A stretch of 64,000 nucleotides of DNA, taken from assembly GCA_963844625.1 (NCBI GenBank), contig CAWJPF010000012.1, positions 248,001-312,000 on the forward strand, given 5' to 3'. Positions 46,489-55,163 of this stretch are shown here, in pieces. The translations under genes and the position numbers were made by a program. How positions within the stretch are numbered: the first letter of the stretch is position 1; each line of letters opens with the position of its first letter. A model generated the notes under the pieces. It did no database searches and was not told where the DNA came from. It worked only from the letters and a program-made list of their open reading frames with translations. This stretch comes from Palsa-504 sp963844625. GTDB taxonomy: Bacteria; Actinomycetota; Actinomycetes; Streptosporangiales; Streptosporangiaceae.

Positions 46489-48276
46489 ATGACTACATCA
46501 GCCGGCCTGGCCACCGCCCGGCCTGAGGCCCTGGCGGCGGCCGGGCCGGCCGGGGCGCGGGCGGCCATCGTCGTCGTCTGCCGTGAGCCGGGCGCCCGGG
46601 AGATCCTCGGCCGGGAGCTGTCCAAGCGGTACGGCGCGGACTATCAGATCGTCGTCTGCGACCGGCCCGCGGAGCTGGAGACCCGGATGCGGGACCTGCT
46701 GGCGGCGGGCCTGCCGGTGGCCATGGTCATCGGCGGGGTCGGCGCGCAGGACCGGGATGGCATCGAGGTGCTGGCCGCGATCCGGGCCATCGACGCCACG
46801 GCGATCCGGGTCGCCACGGTTCGCTGGGGTGACTGGGAATCCGCGCGGTCCATCTTCGACGCGATCACCCTGGGCAAGATCGACCATTGGGTGACGCGTC
46901 CCGTGCAGGCTCCGGCCGAGGAGTTCCACCGCTCGATCACGGAGTTCCTGAGGGAGTGGAACAGCCGCCGCGACGGCGGCTACGAGGCCGTGCGGGTGAT
47001 CGGCGAGCCCTGGTCCGCGCGGTCCCAGGAGATGCGTGACATCTTCGCCCGCTACCGGGTCCCGGCCGGCTTTTACGACGCCACCTCCGAGCGCGCGCAG
47101 GAGATGCTGCGAGAGCTCGGCCTGGAGCTGCCGGAACTGCCGGTGGTCGTGCTCCGGTTCGGGGCCGGGCGGTCAGCGCTGGTCAACCCCACCAACCTGG
47201 AGATCGCTGACGCCTTCGGCCTGATGAGGCCGATCTCCGCCGAGGAGGTCTTCGACGTGGCGGTGGTCGGGGCCGGCCCGGCCGGGCTCGCGGCCGCGGT
47301 CTACGCGTCCTCCGAAGGCCTGCGGACCGTGGTGGTCGAGCACGAGGCCGTCGGCGGGCAGGCGGGGACCAGCTCGATGATCCGCAACTATCCCGGCTTC
47401 TCCCAGGGCGTCAGCGGCGCCAGGCTGGCGCAGGAGACCTGGCAGCAGGCCTGGATCCTGGGCACTACGTTCCTGTTCATGCGCCAGGTCCAGAGCCTGT
47501 CCAGCGAGGACGGCCACTACCGGCTGCGGCTTTCCGACGGCGGCGTTCTCACCTCGCGCTCCGTGGTCATCGCCACCGGCGCCGCCTACCGGCGGCTGGG
47601 TATCCCGCGCCTGGAGGCCCTCAAGGGCCAGGGGGTCTTCTACGGCGCCGCGGTCAGCGAGGCACCAGCCATGCGCGGGCGGACCGTATTCGTGGCCGGA
47701 GGCGGCAACTCCGCCGGGCAGACCGCGCTGCACATGGCCAAATGGGCGGACCGGGTGACGGTCCTGGTGCGCGCCGGAACGCTGGCGGACAGCATGTCCG
47801 ACTACCTCATCCGCGAGATCGACGCGACGCCGAACGTGGACGTCTCCTACCACGTCCAGGTGGCCGACGGCACCGGGACCCGCCATCTCGAATCGCTTAT
47901 CCTGGCAGACACCACCTCCGGGGCCAGGCGGAGCGTCCCAGCCGACGCCCTGTTCGTCCTCATTGGCTCGCAGCCGCGGACGGAATGGCTCGGCGAGAGC
48001 ATCGCACGCGACCAGTGGGGGTTCATCCTCACCGGACCCGACCTGCTGGACGACGGTGACATCTGCTGGCCTCTCGACCGTGCGCCACTATCGCTGGAAA
48101 CGAGCCTGCCCGGGGTCTTCGCGGTCGGTGACGCGCGCCGCGGATCGGTCAAGCGGGTCGCCTCCGCGGTCGGCGAGGGCGCGGTCAGCATTCCGCTGGT
48201 GCACCGCTGGCTAGACACCACGCCGAAGGCGAAGGGGCGGTCCTGGGGCAGGCACCAGGTCCGTTCGGGTCAATAA
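46489..48276 (+). CDS. Fused receiver-like/thioredoxin-reductase-like FAD oxidoreductase
   Basis: 595 residues, ATG 46489 preceded by aaaggga. Residues about 23-150 look like a response-regulator-type fold (VVCREPGAREILGRELSKRY, IGGVGAQDRDGIEVLAAIRA). Residues 165-240 are thioredoxin-like (GEPWSARSQEMRDIFARYRV) but have Ser in place of active Cys. From about 255 on it is a thioredoxin-reductase-like flavoprotein: VAVVGAGPAGLAAAVYASSE, EHEAVGGQAGTSSMIRNYPG, the NADPH site VFVAGGGNSAGQTALHMAKW, and the final GVFAVGDARRGSVKRVASAV. The redox CxxC of true reductases is absent (GVFYGAAVSEAPAMRG). So it transfers electrons from NAD(P)H to an unknown partner rather than reducing disulfides. Its frame overlaps the convergent TOBE gene by seven bases. 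Confidence 0.85.
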   Translation: MTTSAGLATARPEALAAAGPAGARAAIVVVCREPGAREILGRELSKRYGADYQIVVCDRPAELETRMRDLLAAGLPVAMVIGGVGAQDRDGIEVLAAIRAIDATAIRVATVRWGDWESARSIFDAITLGKIDHWVTRPVQAPAEEFHRSITEFLREWNSRRDGGYEAVRVIGEPWSARSQEMRDIFARYRVPAGFYDATSERAQEMLRELGLELPELPVVVLRFGAGRSALVNPTNLEIADAFGLMRPISAEEVFDVAVVGAGPAGLAAAVYASSEGLRTVVVEHEAVGGQAGTSSMIRNYPGFSQGVSGARLAQETWQQAWILGTTFLFMRQVQSLSSEDGHYRLRLSDGGVLTSRSVVIATGAAYRRLGIPRLEALKGQGVFYGAAVSEAPAMRGRTVFVAGGGNSAGQTALHMAKWADRVTVLVRAGTLADSMSDYLIREIDATPNVDVSYHVQVADGTGTRHLESLILADTTSGARRSVPADALFVLIGSQPRTEWLGESIARDQWGFILTGPDLLDDGDICWPLDRAPLSLETSLPGVFAVGDARRGSVKRVASAVGEGAVSIPLVHRWLDTTPKAKGRSWGRHQVRSGQ

Positions 48277-48677
48277 TCTGGGATCTCGACGGAGACGCTG
48301 GTGGCCTTCACGGCGGCAACCGCGAGCACGCCCGGTTCCAGGCCGTGCTCGTCGGCGGCTTCACGGCTGAGCAGCGACACGAACCGGTGCGGCCTGGCCT
48401 GGATCTCCACCTGAGCCATCACGGTATCGCGGACGACGGGGGTGACCAGGCCGGGGAACCTGTTCCGCATCGAATGGGCGCCCACCACCATGTGCGGGTC
48501 ATGGTTGGCCTCTTCGGCTAGGTCCTGGGTCAGGCTGGCCAGCGCGGCGCCGTCCACGGCCTGCCATCCGGAGGCATCAGTGGTGGTCTGGATCCGGCCC
48601 CTGTCCGCCCGTCGGCGCAGCGTGTCGGTGCTGACCCCCAGCAGGCCGGCGGCCTCCTTGATCCGGAACATCGGCAT
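48270..48677 (-). CDS. Molybdate-type TOBE/Mop domain protein with excisionase-like HTH
   Basis: 135 residues from ATG 48677 (MPMFRIKEAAGLLG). Residues 3-55 are a MerR/excisionase-type helix-turn-helix (AAGLLGVSTDTLRRRADRGR). Residues about 68-132 are a Mop/TOBE beta-barrel (NRFPGLVTPVVRDTVMAQVE, GLEPGVLAVAAVKATSVSVE) of the kind that binds molybdate or tungstate. Such HTH-Mop proteins are thought to regulate molybdenum uptake in actinomycetes. No modABC genes lie in the window. Its 3' end overlaps the convergent oxidoreductase gene. Confidence 0.85.
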   Translation of the reverse strand: MPMFRIKEAAGLLGVSTDTLRRRADRGRIQTTTDASGWQAVDGAALASLTQDLAEEANHDPHMVVGAHSMRNRFPGLVTPVVRDTVMAQVEIQARPHRFVSLLSREAADEHGLEPGVLAVAAVKATSVSVEIPDY

Positions 48678-48936
48678 TCCCGTGAACTTACCGCAGTGGC
48701 ACCATGCTCTCCAGGCCGACCGCGGTCGCGGCCATCGCGCTGGGTGTCGGCAGCCTGGCCGGTGCCTACACCGGTGCCCACTCCAGTCCCATCTGCCCGA
48801 CGCCTTGATCCGCCGGCCAGGCCGGCGTCCTGGTGATCGCCATTGGCGCCCGCCACCTATGGTCCGGCCTAGGCTGACCTGCTCGGCCATGGCCTTCGAG
48901 GCCACGACCGCCCGGCCGCATTCTGGCGGCCGGGCT

Positions 48937-49401
48937 TCAGGGCTGGTAGGGCGGGGCGACGCCCCAACCCCAGTGCGGCACTGGAGCCTGCTCCACGACG
49001 TCGGCGCCGGGCTGGGAGTTATGCATGGCCAGCCGGGTGCCCCATTCCAGGTAGCCGACCAGCGCGGCCCGGAACTCGGGGTCGGACGGCAGGTCCGCGT
49101 CGTCGGCAGCGAGACTCATCAGCGAGGCAAACCGGAACCGCTGGTCGGCAGTGATGCCAAGGTCGCGGTGGTGGGCGAGCATGGCCGGGTAGCCGCCGAG
49201 CCGCTCGGTGTATCCGGCCGGGCCGCCAAAGACCTCGCACCACCAGGTGGTGACGTGCTCGCGGTGGGCGGCGCTGACCCCGCCGGGAAAAAAGGGGCTG
49301 AGCAGATCGTCGCGTTCGACCCGGTCGTAGAAACGGTTGATCATCCGCTCGATTGCGGCGCGGCCCCCTGCCCACTCATACAACGTCTGTACATCAGCCA
49401 T
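48937..49401 (-). CDS. Group II truncated haemoglobin
   Basis: 154 residues from ATG 49401 (MADVQTLYEWAGGRAAIERM). Family landmarks: FYDRVERDDLLSPFFPGGVS, HREHVTTWWCEVFGGPAGYT, YPAMLAHHRDLGITADQRFR with the proximal His in the MLAHHRDL block, and Trp residues late (LEWGTRLAM). These fit trHbO-type 2-on-2 globins, which bind O2 or NO and handle oxygen delivery or reactive-species detoxification. A nine-residue longer start (49428) is possible. It stands alone. Convergent neighbours are far, and the upstream gene on this strand is the broken phzF. Confidence 0.88.
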   Translation of the reverse strand: MADVQTLYEWAGGRAAIERMINRFYDRVERDDLLSPFFPGGVSAAHREHVTTWWCEVFGGPAGYTERLGGYPAMLAHHRDLGITADQRFRFASLMSLAADDADLPSDPEFRAALVGYLEWGTRLAMHNSQPGADVVEQAPVPHWGWGVAPPYQP

Positions 49402-49459
49402 GAGCCTGGAGTGTAACACTGTAATCATTTCAGCTTGCTGTCACGCTGGCGACCTCAGG

Positions 49460-50438
49460 TCACCTCTGCGCACCCGCCGAGCGTGGCTGGGTTGCCCCCG
49501 ATGACCTCGAGGGCCACCCATGGCATTGACAACCCAGCATGCTGCGTGGCCTCCGGCGAGCCGCCAGAACTGGCTGGGCGTGGAAGCGTCCGGCCGCGAC
49601 AGGTGCCACCGGCCCGCCGACCCACAGCCGGCCGTCCGGGCCGGGGCGGACCTCGATCGTGCTGGGCCGCCCAGTGAACCGGCCCTGGTGGACCAGGATG
49701 GGTTCCCCGGCGGGACGGACGCCGTGGTGCATCAGGTAGCCAGCAGCTGGGCCGGCCGCGCTGCCGGTCGCGACATCCTCTACCCGGCCGGTGTTGTCCC
49801 AGGTGCGGCCCTCCGGGCGATCCGGGTCAAGCACATAGACGAACTTCGCTCCGCTGGCGTCAGAAGCCCCTCGAAGCCCGGGTGGCTGATCCTGGCGCTG
49901 TCTAGCCCGCTTTGAACTGGCACGATCAGGTAAGGCAGACCGGTGCTGACCACCTGCATCGGCAGCGCCGGATGCAGGTGGCCGTGGGTCAGATTCAGGG
50001 CGTCGCGGTAGGCCTCCGCCAGCTCACCCGCTATCGCCGAGCCGAGCTGCGGGACGCCCTGATCCATGGTCGCGTCCACCCAGCGGTCCGCACTGCGGGT
50101 CCGGACCTCGACCGTCCGCTGCGCGACCGCCAGGGCCCAGCTCTCTTCCGCGTCCGGGCCGGCAGCAGCGTGTGCAGGACGGCCGCGGCACCCAGCACCG
50201 GATGACCCGCGAAGTCCAGCTCCTCGTCCTCAGTGAAGATGCGCAGCCGGGCAGACCGGCCCGGCAGGTCCACGCCAGCCAGGAACGCTGTCTCGAACTG
50301 GCGGATTTCCCGCGTGAGTTCCTGCATCACCGCCGTGGACAGGTGCTCCGCCTCCAGCACCACCACCAGGCCGTTGCCCTGCAACGCGCGCCGGCTGAAG
50401 ACGTCAACATGCCGGTAGCCGAGGTCAAGCACGTCCAC
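49460..50438 (-). pseudogene. PhzF-family isomerase gene, twice frameshifted
   Basis: The start is normal (DLGYRHVDVFSRRALQGNGL, EIRQFETAFL, EDEELDFAGHPVLGAAAVLH, with the catalytic-type Glu in the FETAFL block). Near 50150 the frame shifts to LPYLIVPVQSGLDSARISHP, and near 49835 again to the C-terminal block RVEDVATGSAAGPAAGYLMH, GRPSTIEVRPGPDGRLWVGG. Together the pieces cover a whole PhzF-type epimerase/isomerase fold. The locus is probably non-functional, or the two shifts are sequence errors. No phenazine genes are nearby. Confidence 0.85.
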
Positions 50439-50720
50439 CCCCGATCAGGCTCAAGGCCAGAACTTCCGCCAGGACGTCCCGCGGATGAACCATCCACAGG
50501 ACCCCGGCAAGGCTCGCACGCTGGTCGGCCTGCAGGCAAGCGGGCTATCTGGTCACCGGGCGTGGTGGTGAGGCTGGGCTGGCGGTGCCCTGGTTTCGAT
50601 GCTGGCCACCTGCTGTCCTGCGGCGCCTGTGCCCGGCGCTGGCGTGGATCGCGGCGGTCGCGTCGCGCTGGGTGGGCCGCTGTGGCGTTGACCGGGGACT
50701 TGCTTCTGCGCGGTCCCGGC

Positions 50721-50766
50721 TATATCGTCAGTGTCCTGATGAACTTATCAGGGAGCTGATGATATA
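50721..50766. promoter_or_regulatory. Nested palindromic MarR operator overlapping the start codon
   Basis: Inner arms cctgat (50735-50740) and atcagg (50747-50752) and outer arms tatatcgtcag (50721-50731) and ctgatgatata (50756-50766) share one centre (50743.5); the outer arms match at 10 of 11 positions. The right outer arm ends on the A of the marR-type ATG and contains the ribosome-binding region, so binding would block both transcription and translation. Confidence 0.8.
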
Positions 50767-51296
50767 TGCCAACACTGCTGGGCGAGGGGTTCCGCGGCCC
50801 GGACGGCCGGGTCGGGTACCTTCTTCGCCAGGCTCAGCACACGCTGCGCACGGCCATGTACCAGCCGCTGGCCGAGATCGGGATCACCGCGGCGCAGTAC
50901 TCGGTGCTGAGCGTGGCCGATGCCGAACCAGGGCTGTCGGGTGCCGAGCTAGCCCGCGACACCATGCTGACCCCGCAGAGCGTGAACGCGATCGTGGTTC
51001 ACCTGGAGCGCGACGGCCTGCTCGAACGGTGCGCGGACGCCCGGGACCAGCGGCTGCGGCGGATCTACGTCTCGCAGGCCGGCCGCGAGGTGCTAGCCGT
51101 CGCCCGGCCTGCCGTCTGGGCGGTAGAACAGCGCATGGTGGCGTCCATGACCGCGGCCGAGCAGGCCACGTTCCGCCGCCAGCTCACCGAGTGCGCGCTC
51201 GCGCTCGATACCCGCCCGGCCGCAGGGCCGGCTCCGGTTCACCCTGCTCAGGCGGGCTCCCGCCAGAGCGCCACCCAGCCAGAGGATTCGCGATGA
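50766..51296 (+). CDS. MarR-family transcriptional regulator
   Basis: 176 residues. The winged helix is typical: QHTLRTAMYQPLAEIGITAA, QYSVLSVADAEPGLSGAELA, MLTPQSVNAIVVHLERDGLL, and the wing CADARDQRLRRIYVSQAGRE. MarR dimers usually repress themselves and an adjacent oxidoreductase or efflux gene until a phenolic or similar ligand binds. The gene begins inside its own nested operator, and its stop overlaps the start of a truncated oxidoreductase gene (ATGA), suggesting that the original target was lost. Length and motifs are complete. Confidence 0.92.
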   Translation: MPTLLGEGFRGPDGRVGYLLRQAQHTLRTAMYQPLAEIGITAAQYSVLSVADAEPGLSGAELARDTMLTPQSVNAIVVHLERDGLLERCADARDQRLRRIYVSQAGREVLAVARPAVWAVEQRMVASMTAAEQATFRRQLTECALALDTRPAAGPAPVHPAQAGSRQSATQPEDSR

Positions 51297-51457
51297 AGGT
51301 ATTCATAACCGGCGTGGCCGGCGTGGCCGGCACCCGGACGGTGGCGCTGCTCCTGGCGGCCGGGCATGAGGTAACCGGGCTCGCGCGCTCGGCGGAGAAG
51401 GCCGGGCTGCTGGCGCGCCAGGGTGCGCGGGCGGTGCCGGCGCACACCGGCAACTGA
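51293..51457 (+). pseudogene. N-terminal fragment of an NAD(P)-dependent epimerase/NmrA-like protein
   Basis: 54 codons: MKVFITGVAGVAGTRTVALL LAAGHEVTGLARS gives the first beta-alpha-beta unit with a modified TGxxGxxG nucleotide site. The frame then stops at HTGN. Intact relatives run to about 300 residues, so this is a 5' fragment, still translationally coupled to the MarR gene. Confidence 0.75.
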
Positions 51458-51468
51458 CAGGAGACGGG

Positions 51469-51672
51469 GTGAACTTACATATGCATCCCTATTTCATCAA
51501 CCAGATCGCCGAAGTACGGCAGCGCGAGATGCTGGCAGACGCCGAGCGGCGCCGCATCGCGCGGCAGCTCGCCAAGCACGCCAGGGCGTCACGCATCGAG
51601 CAGCGGGCCGAGCGGCGCATGAGCCGGGCGACGGTCAAGGTGCTGCGGCTGCGGTCAGAACTCTTGTCCTGA
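51469..51672 (+). CDS. Small basic hypothetical protein
   Basis: 67 residues from GTG 51469 after a good caggagac site (an ATG at 51481 is an alternative). It starts MNLHMHPYFINQIAEVRQRE, and the rest is an Arg/Ala-rich single long helix (ERRRIARQLAKHARASRIEQ). Small proteins beginning MHPYFIxQIA are widespread in actinomycetes next to regulators, with no known function. High charge suggests nucleic-acid or protein contact. It follows the MarR unit closely. Confidence 0.6.
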   Translation: MNLHMHPYFINQIAEVRQREMLADAERRRIARQLAKHARASRIEQRAERRMSRATVKVLRLRSELLS

Positions 51673-51819
51673 CCGCGTGGCCTTGGCCGAGCCGCCAGGC
51701 CCGTACCGAGGCACTGGACAGACAGCCTGCTCTAGCGGGCGGGCAGCTGGCTGGCGACACTTCCGGAGCATCGTGACCACGCTGACCGATGCTGAACAGC
51801 GCAAGAAGGAGAAGATGAC

Positions 51820-52752
51820 ATGAGACCCGAGCGCAGGATCCGGCAGGCCGAGACGCGGCTTTTCGCCCGCAGCGGCCTGCGGCCCGAGGAGTCGTTCGTC
51901 GACCTCGGCTCGGCTAAGGTGCGGCTGCGGGTGCTCAGCGCCGGGACAGGCCCGCCGCTGGTGATGCTGCACGGCGTGAGCCTCGCCGCTGCCGTGTGGG
52001 CACCCCTGCTCGCCGATCTCGCTGGGTACCGGGCGCACCTCGTCGAGCTGCCGGGCCACGGCCTGTCCGGGCCGGCCGCCTACCGGCCCGGCGCGGTGCG
52101 CGATCACACCCTGGGCCTGATGGATGACCTGTTCGACGCGCTCGGCCTGACCACCGTGCCGGTCGTGGGTCACTCGCTGGGCGGTATGTTCGCGCTCTGG
52201 CACGCATCCGCCCGGCCGGGACGGATCGCCTCGCTGGTCGCCATCGGCGACCCCGGGGTCGCCCTGCCCGGTGCCGTCGTCCGGATGCCGCTGTCGCTCC
52301 TGACCGTCCCGGTGCTCGGCGAGGCCGTGCTGCGTGCCCCCACGCCACGGCCGGTGTACCGGCGGCTGCTCGGTCGCGGACTCAGCCCGGCCGCCGCCGC
52401 GGCCGCGCCGGACGAGCTGCTCGACGTGCTCCGCCTTGCCGCCCGGCGGCCGGGCAACGCCCGGACCATCGCCGCTCTCATGCACGCGATCGACGGCTTC
52501 CGGCGCCCCAGGGCCGACAGCGTCATGACCGATGCCGAGCTAGGCCAGATCACCGCACCCACCATGTTCTGCTGGGGAACCGACGACCCGTTCCTCACCC
52601 CAGCGCAGGCCCGTCCCGCCATTGCCAGGATCCCCGGGGCGGTGCTCCATGAGGTGCCGGGCGGGCACGGCCCCTGGCTGGAGGATCCCGCGGGCTGCGC
52701 CAAGCTCGTGACCGGCCACTTCGCCGCGACGGGATACGCGCCCGCCTGCTGA
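51820..52752 (+). CDS. Alpha/beta-hydrolase
   Basis: 310 residues, ATG 51820 preceded by aaggagaag. Complete catalytic triad: Ser119 in VVGHSLGGMFALWHAS, Asp255 or 256 in FCWGTDDPFLTPAQ, and His283 in VPGGHGPWLEDP; the oxyanion region is VMLHGVSLAAAVW. The cap (residues about 150-230) is helical. It is a soluble cytoplasmic hydrolase or haloperoxidase-like enzyme whose substrate cannot be inferred. It stands alone with normal length. Confidence 0.88.
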   Translation: MRPERRIRQAETRLFARSGLRPEESFVDLGSAKVRLRVLSAGTGPPLVMLHGVSLAAAVWAPLLADLAGYRAHLVELPGHGLSGPAAYRPGAVRDHTLGLMDDLFDALGLTTVPVVGHSLGGMFALWHASARPGRIASLVAIGDPGVALPGAVVRMPLSLLTVPVLGEAVLRAPTPRPVYRRLLGRGLSPAAAAAAPDELLDVLRLAARRPGNARTIAALMHAIDGFRRPRADSVMTDAELGQITAPTMFCWGTDDPFLTPAQARPAIARIPGAVLHEVPGGHGPWLEDPAGCAKLVTGHFAATGYAPAC

Positions 52753-53006
52753 GCCCAGGGCAGGCGCGGCGGGCCGGAACGAAACCATCCTGACCAGCTC
52801 CTGCTTGATCGAAGCGCCGAAGCCACGCGCAGAGAGCCTCGGACGGCAACGTTTCGGAGTCCCCTCGCATACGTGCGTCATCGCAGCTGAATCGCGCTTA
52901 ACTTTCGACGCGGACGTGGAGGAGATCGAACGCTTAACTCGTAGTAACGTGGCTGCGGGCCCCGTCGCAAAGCGGGGCGTGAGACCTAGCCAGCGGAGGT
53001 GCCCGG

Positions 53007-53471
53007 ATGGCCGAGCTCCCATCGCCCCCAGAGGGAATTGTGCTGACCCACTTCATCGTCTCGGACGATGTCGAGCGCTCTCGGCGCTTCTACACTGAAG
53101 TACTCGGCGGCAGGGTGGCCTTTCCCGGAGATCCGGTCAATGTTGCGCTAGCCAACAGCTGGATCGTCATCAATGGCGGCGGAGGACCGACCGACGACAA
53201 GCCGACGGTCATCCTGGAGACGCCGCGTGATCCCAACCGGGTCAGCAGCTTCCTTAATATCCGGGTTAAAGACATCGAGGCCGTGTACGCCGAATGGAGC
53301 GCCCGGGGTGCTGAATTCCTGACGCCGCCGAAACAGCACCAGTTCGAGAAGCGCTGCTACATCCGCGATCCCGACGGTCATCTGATCGAAGTGGGGCAGA
53401 CCACGGACCCAGCGGGTGACTGGTCGCCCGCTCACTGGCCGTCGAGTACGCCCGCCGAGGAGTCCGAGTGA
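53007..53471 (+). CDS. VOC (glyoxalase/bleomycin-resistance-like) family protein
   Basis: 154 residues, ATG 53007 with ggaggtg upstream. Two beta-alpha-beta-beta-beta halves: LTHFIVSDDVERSRRFYTEV LGG, and SFLNIRVKDIEAVYAEWSAR with CYIRDPDGHLIEVGQTT at the end, which holds the conserved Glu of the metal site. VOC proteins act as metal-dependent lyases, dioxygenases or drug-binding proteins. The substrate is not readable. No operon partner. Confidence 0.88.
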   Translation: MAELPSPPEGIVLTHFIVSDDVERSRRFYTEVLGGRVAFPGDPVNVALANSWIVINGGGGPTDDKPTVILETPRDPNRVSSFLNIRVKDIEAVYAEWSARGAEFLTPPKQHQFEKRCYIRDPDGHLIEVGQTTDPAGDWSPAHWPSSTPAEESE

Positions 53472-53706
53472 ATGCCCAGATCACCGGCGAAATCGCTCAC
53501 ATCGACGGCGGCCAAGCCCCTGGACACGAGCCTCGATCCACCGCGTGACGCTGAGGAGGTTCGGTCATGGCGTAATGGGGCCTGGACGCCCGGTGCGTGC
53601 AGCGGAAGCGTTGCGCAGACTGTCCACAGCCAGTCTGGATGGCAACCGAGATTCATAAGGTCCGCGGGAATTTAACCGCCGACGGGCTGCTGTTCGCCAA
53701 GCGGCT

Positions 53707-54000
53707 TGCGAGGAGCAGCTGCTGCCGCACCTCGACGAGTGGCTGTCCCGCAAGTTCGACCCCATCGCGCTCGCGTCGACCGTGCGTGAACTCGAAGAAG
53801 CCGCCCAGCCTGACGACTCCGGGCAGGACGCGGACGCGCAGCGCGAGATCGCCGAGTGCGACGCCAAGCTGCGCCAGCATCGCGAGGCACTCGAAGCGGG
53901 CGCCGACGCCGTCCTCGTCACGGCCTGGATGAAAGAGTCACAAGCCAAACGCGCCACAGCGCAGGACGGGCCGGACACGCCGCCGGCGGGTACGGGCGGC
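53707..54000 (+). pseudogene. C-terminal remnant of a large serine recombinase
   Basis: The plus strand reads EEQLLPHLDEWLSRKFDPIA, ASTVRELEEAAQPDDSGQDA and EIAECDAKLRQHREALEAGA, the zinc-ribbon-following coiled-coil segment of actinobacterial phage-type serine recombinases. The catalytic N-terminus is absent and the frame changes upstream of 53707. It marks an old integrative element, now lost. Confidence 0.7.
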
Positions 54001-54017
54001 CGTCGATCGGCGCCTGG

Positions 54018-54989
54018 TCAGGGGCGGCCATCGATGAGTGCGGTGAGGCCGTCGAGCAGGCGCTGCAGCCCGAACTCGAACAGGTTCTCCAGATTGAAGT
54101 CGTAGTCGGTAGCGGTCAGGCGTTCGAAGACGGGGAAGCGGCCCGCCTCCACGATTGACCGCAATGCGGGTCCCTGGGTATCCAGCCACTCTTCGCTGTT
54201 CAGGCCGCTGGCCGCCTCGGCGTCGGCCTCGAGTTCGAGGTTCACGGCGGTGCCGCGCACGTAGTTGACCAGCGTGATGTGGATCGTGATCATCGTGGAC
54301 GGGTCGAGGCCGCACCCGTCGAGAGCGCTGAGTACCCACTCGGCGCAGGCGAGGCCGCGGGCGATCGGCTGCGGGCGGGTTACCGACAATGCCGGGGCTA
54401 GCCAGGGGTGACGTTGGAACATCGCCCAGAGGGTCCGCGCGGCGAGTTCGAGCTGGTTCCTCCAGCCCTCGGGGGGATGGGCCGGGAATCGGCACTCGCC
54501 GAATGCCGCATCCATCATCTTCAGCAGCAGGTCGTCCTTGTCGGCGACGTGCCGGTAGAGCGACATCGTCGCCACTCCGATCTCGGTCGCGACGCGGCGC
54601 ATCGACAGCCCAGCCAGGCCTTCTGCGTCCGCGACGGCCAGGGCTGCGGCGACGATCCGGCCGGGCGCCAGCCTCGGGTCAGATGTGCCGCGCCGGCGGG
54701 CCGCGGCCGGGCCCGGGGGGGTGGCGGGCGGCGCGAGGGCCAGGGGACGTCCGTGCGCTGGCTGGCGGCCGCCGACGACGACGGTGCCCACGCCGGGAAC
54801 CGGGCGAACTATGCCTTCCTGGCGGAGCGCGGCGAGCGCTTTTGTGGCGGTGGCCATGGCCACGCCCCACCGCGCGGTGATCTCGCGAGTGGAAGGCACC
54901 CGGTCGCCAGGAGCCAGGGTGCCTTTCTCGATCTGATCCCGCAGCTGGGCAGCGATCTGGGCATACGGCGGTAGATTCACGCCGCTCAT
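54018..54989 (-). CDS. Dual DNA-binding regulator: GntR winged helix fused to a TetR repressor
   Basis: 323 residues from ATG 54989. Residues 1-75 are a GntR-type winged helix (YAQIAAQLRDQIEKGTLAPG, RVPSTREITARWGVAMATAT, KALAALRQEGIVRPVPGVGT). After a Pro/Ala linker, residues 108-160 are a TetR helix-turn-helix (GRIVAAALAVADAEGLAGLS, MRRVATEIGVATMSLYRHVA), followed by a tetracycline-repressor-like ligand domain to the end. Proteins with both domains are known in actinomycetes, but their binding mode is little studied. It is divergent from a flavin monooxygenase gene, and two inverted 13-base sites lie between them. It very likely represses that gene and itself. Confidence 0.88.
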   Translation of the reverse strand: MSGVNLPPYAQIAAQLRDQIEKGTLAPGDRVPSTREITARWGVAMATATKALAALRQEGIVRPVPGVGTVVVGGRQPAHGRPLALAPPATPPGPAAARRRGTSDPRLAPGRIVAAALAVADAEGLAGLSMRRVATEIGVATMSLYRHVADKDDLLLKMMDAAFGECRFPAHPPEGWRNQLELAARTLWAMFQRHPWLAPALSVTRPQPIARGLACAEWVLSALDGCGLDPSTMITIHITLVNYVRGTAVNLELEADAEAASGLNSEEWLDTQGPALRSIVEAGRFPVFERLTATDYDFNLENLFEFGLQRLLDGLTALIDGRP

Positions 54990-55001
54990 GTTACCTCATC
55001 C

Positions 55002-55100
55002 GTACTAGTGCACTAGGGCTTGCGCGGAAGCGGCCGGCCAGCGGGGCAGGTCGCCGCGAACCTGGCGACCGTCCTCGATAGCGTATCAGTGCACTAGTAC
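55002..55100. promoter_or_regulatory. Two inverted operator copies between the GntR-TetR gene and the monooxygenase
   Basis: gtactagtgcact (55002-55014) and its exact reverse complement agtgcactagtac (55088-55100) sit 86 bases apart. The first contains the perfect 12-base palindrome ctagtgcactag (55005-55016). The first site is 13 bases from the regulator start and the second about 64 bases from the monooxygenase start. Confidence 0.82.
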
Positions 55101-55163
55101 ATACTTCATGAACTGAGCTAAACAGCTTGACGAGTTAAGTGCGTACGTCATACGCTTCGCTCT

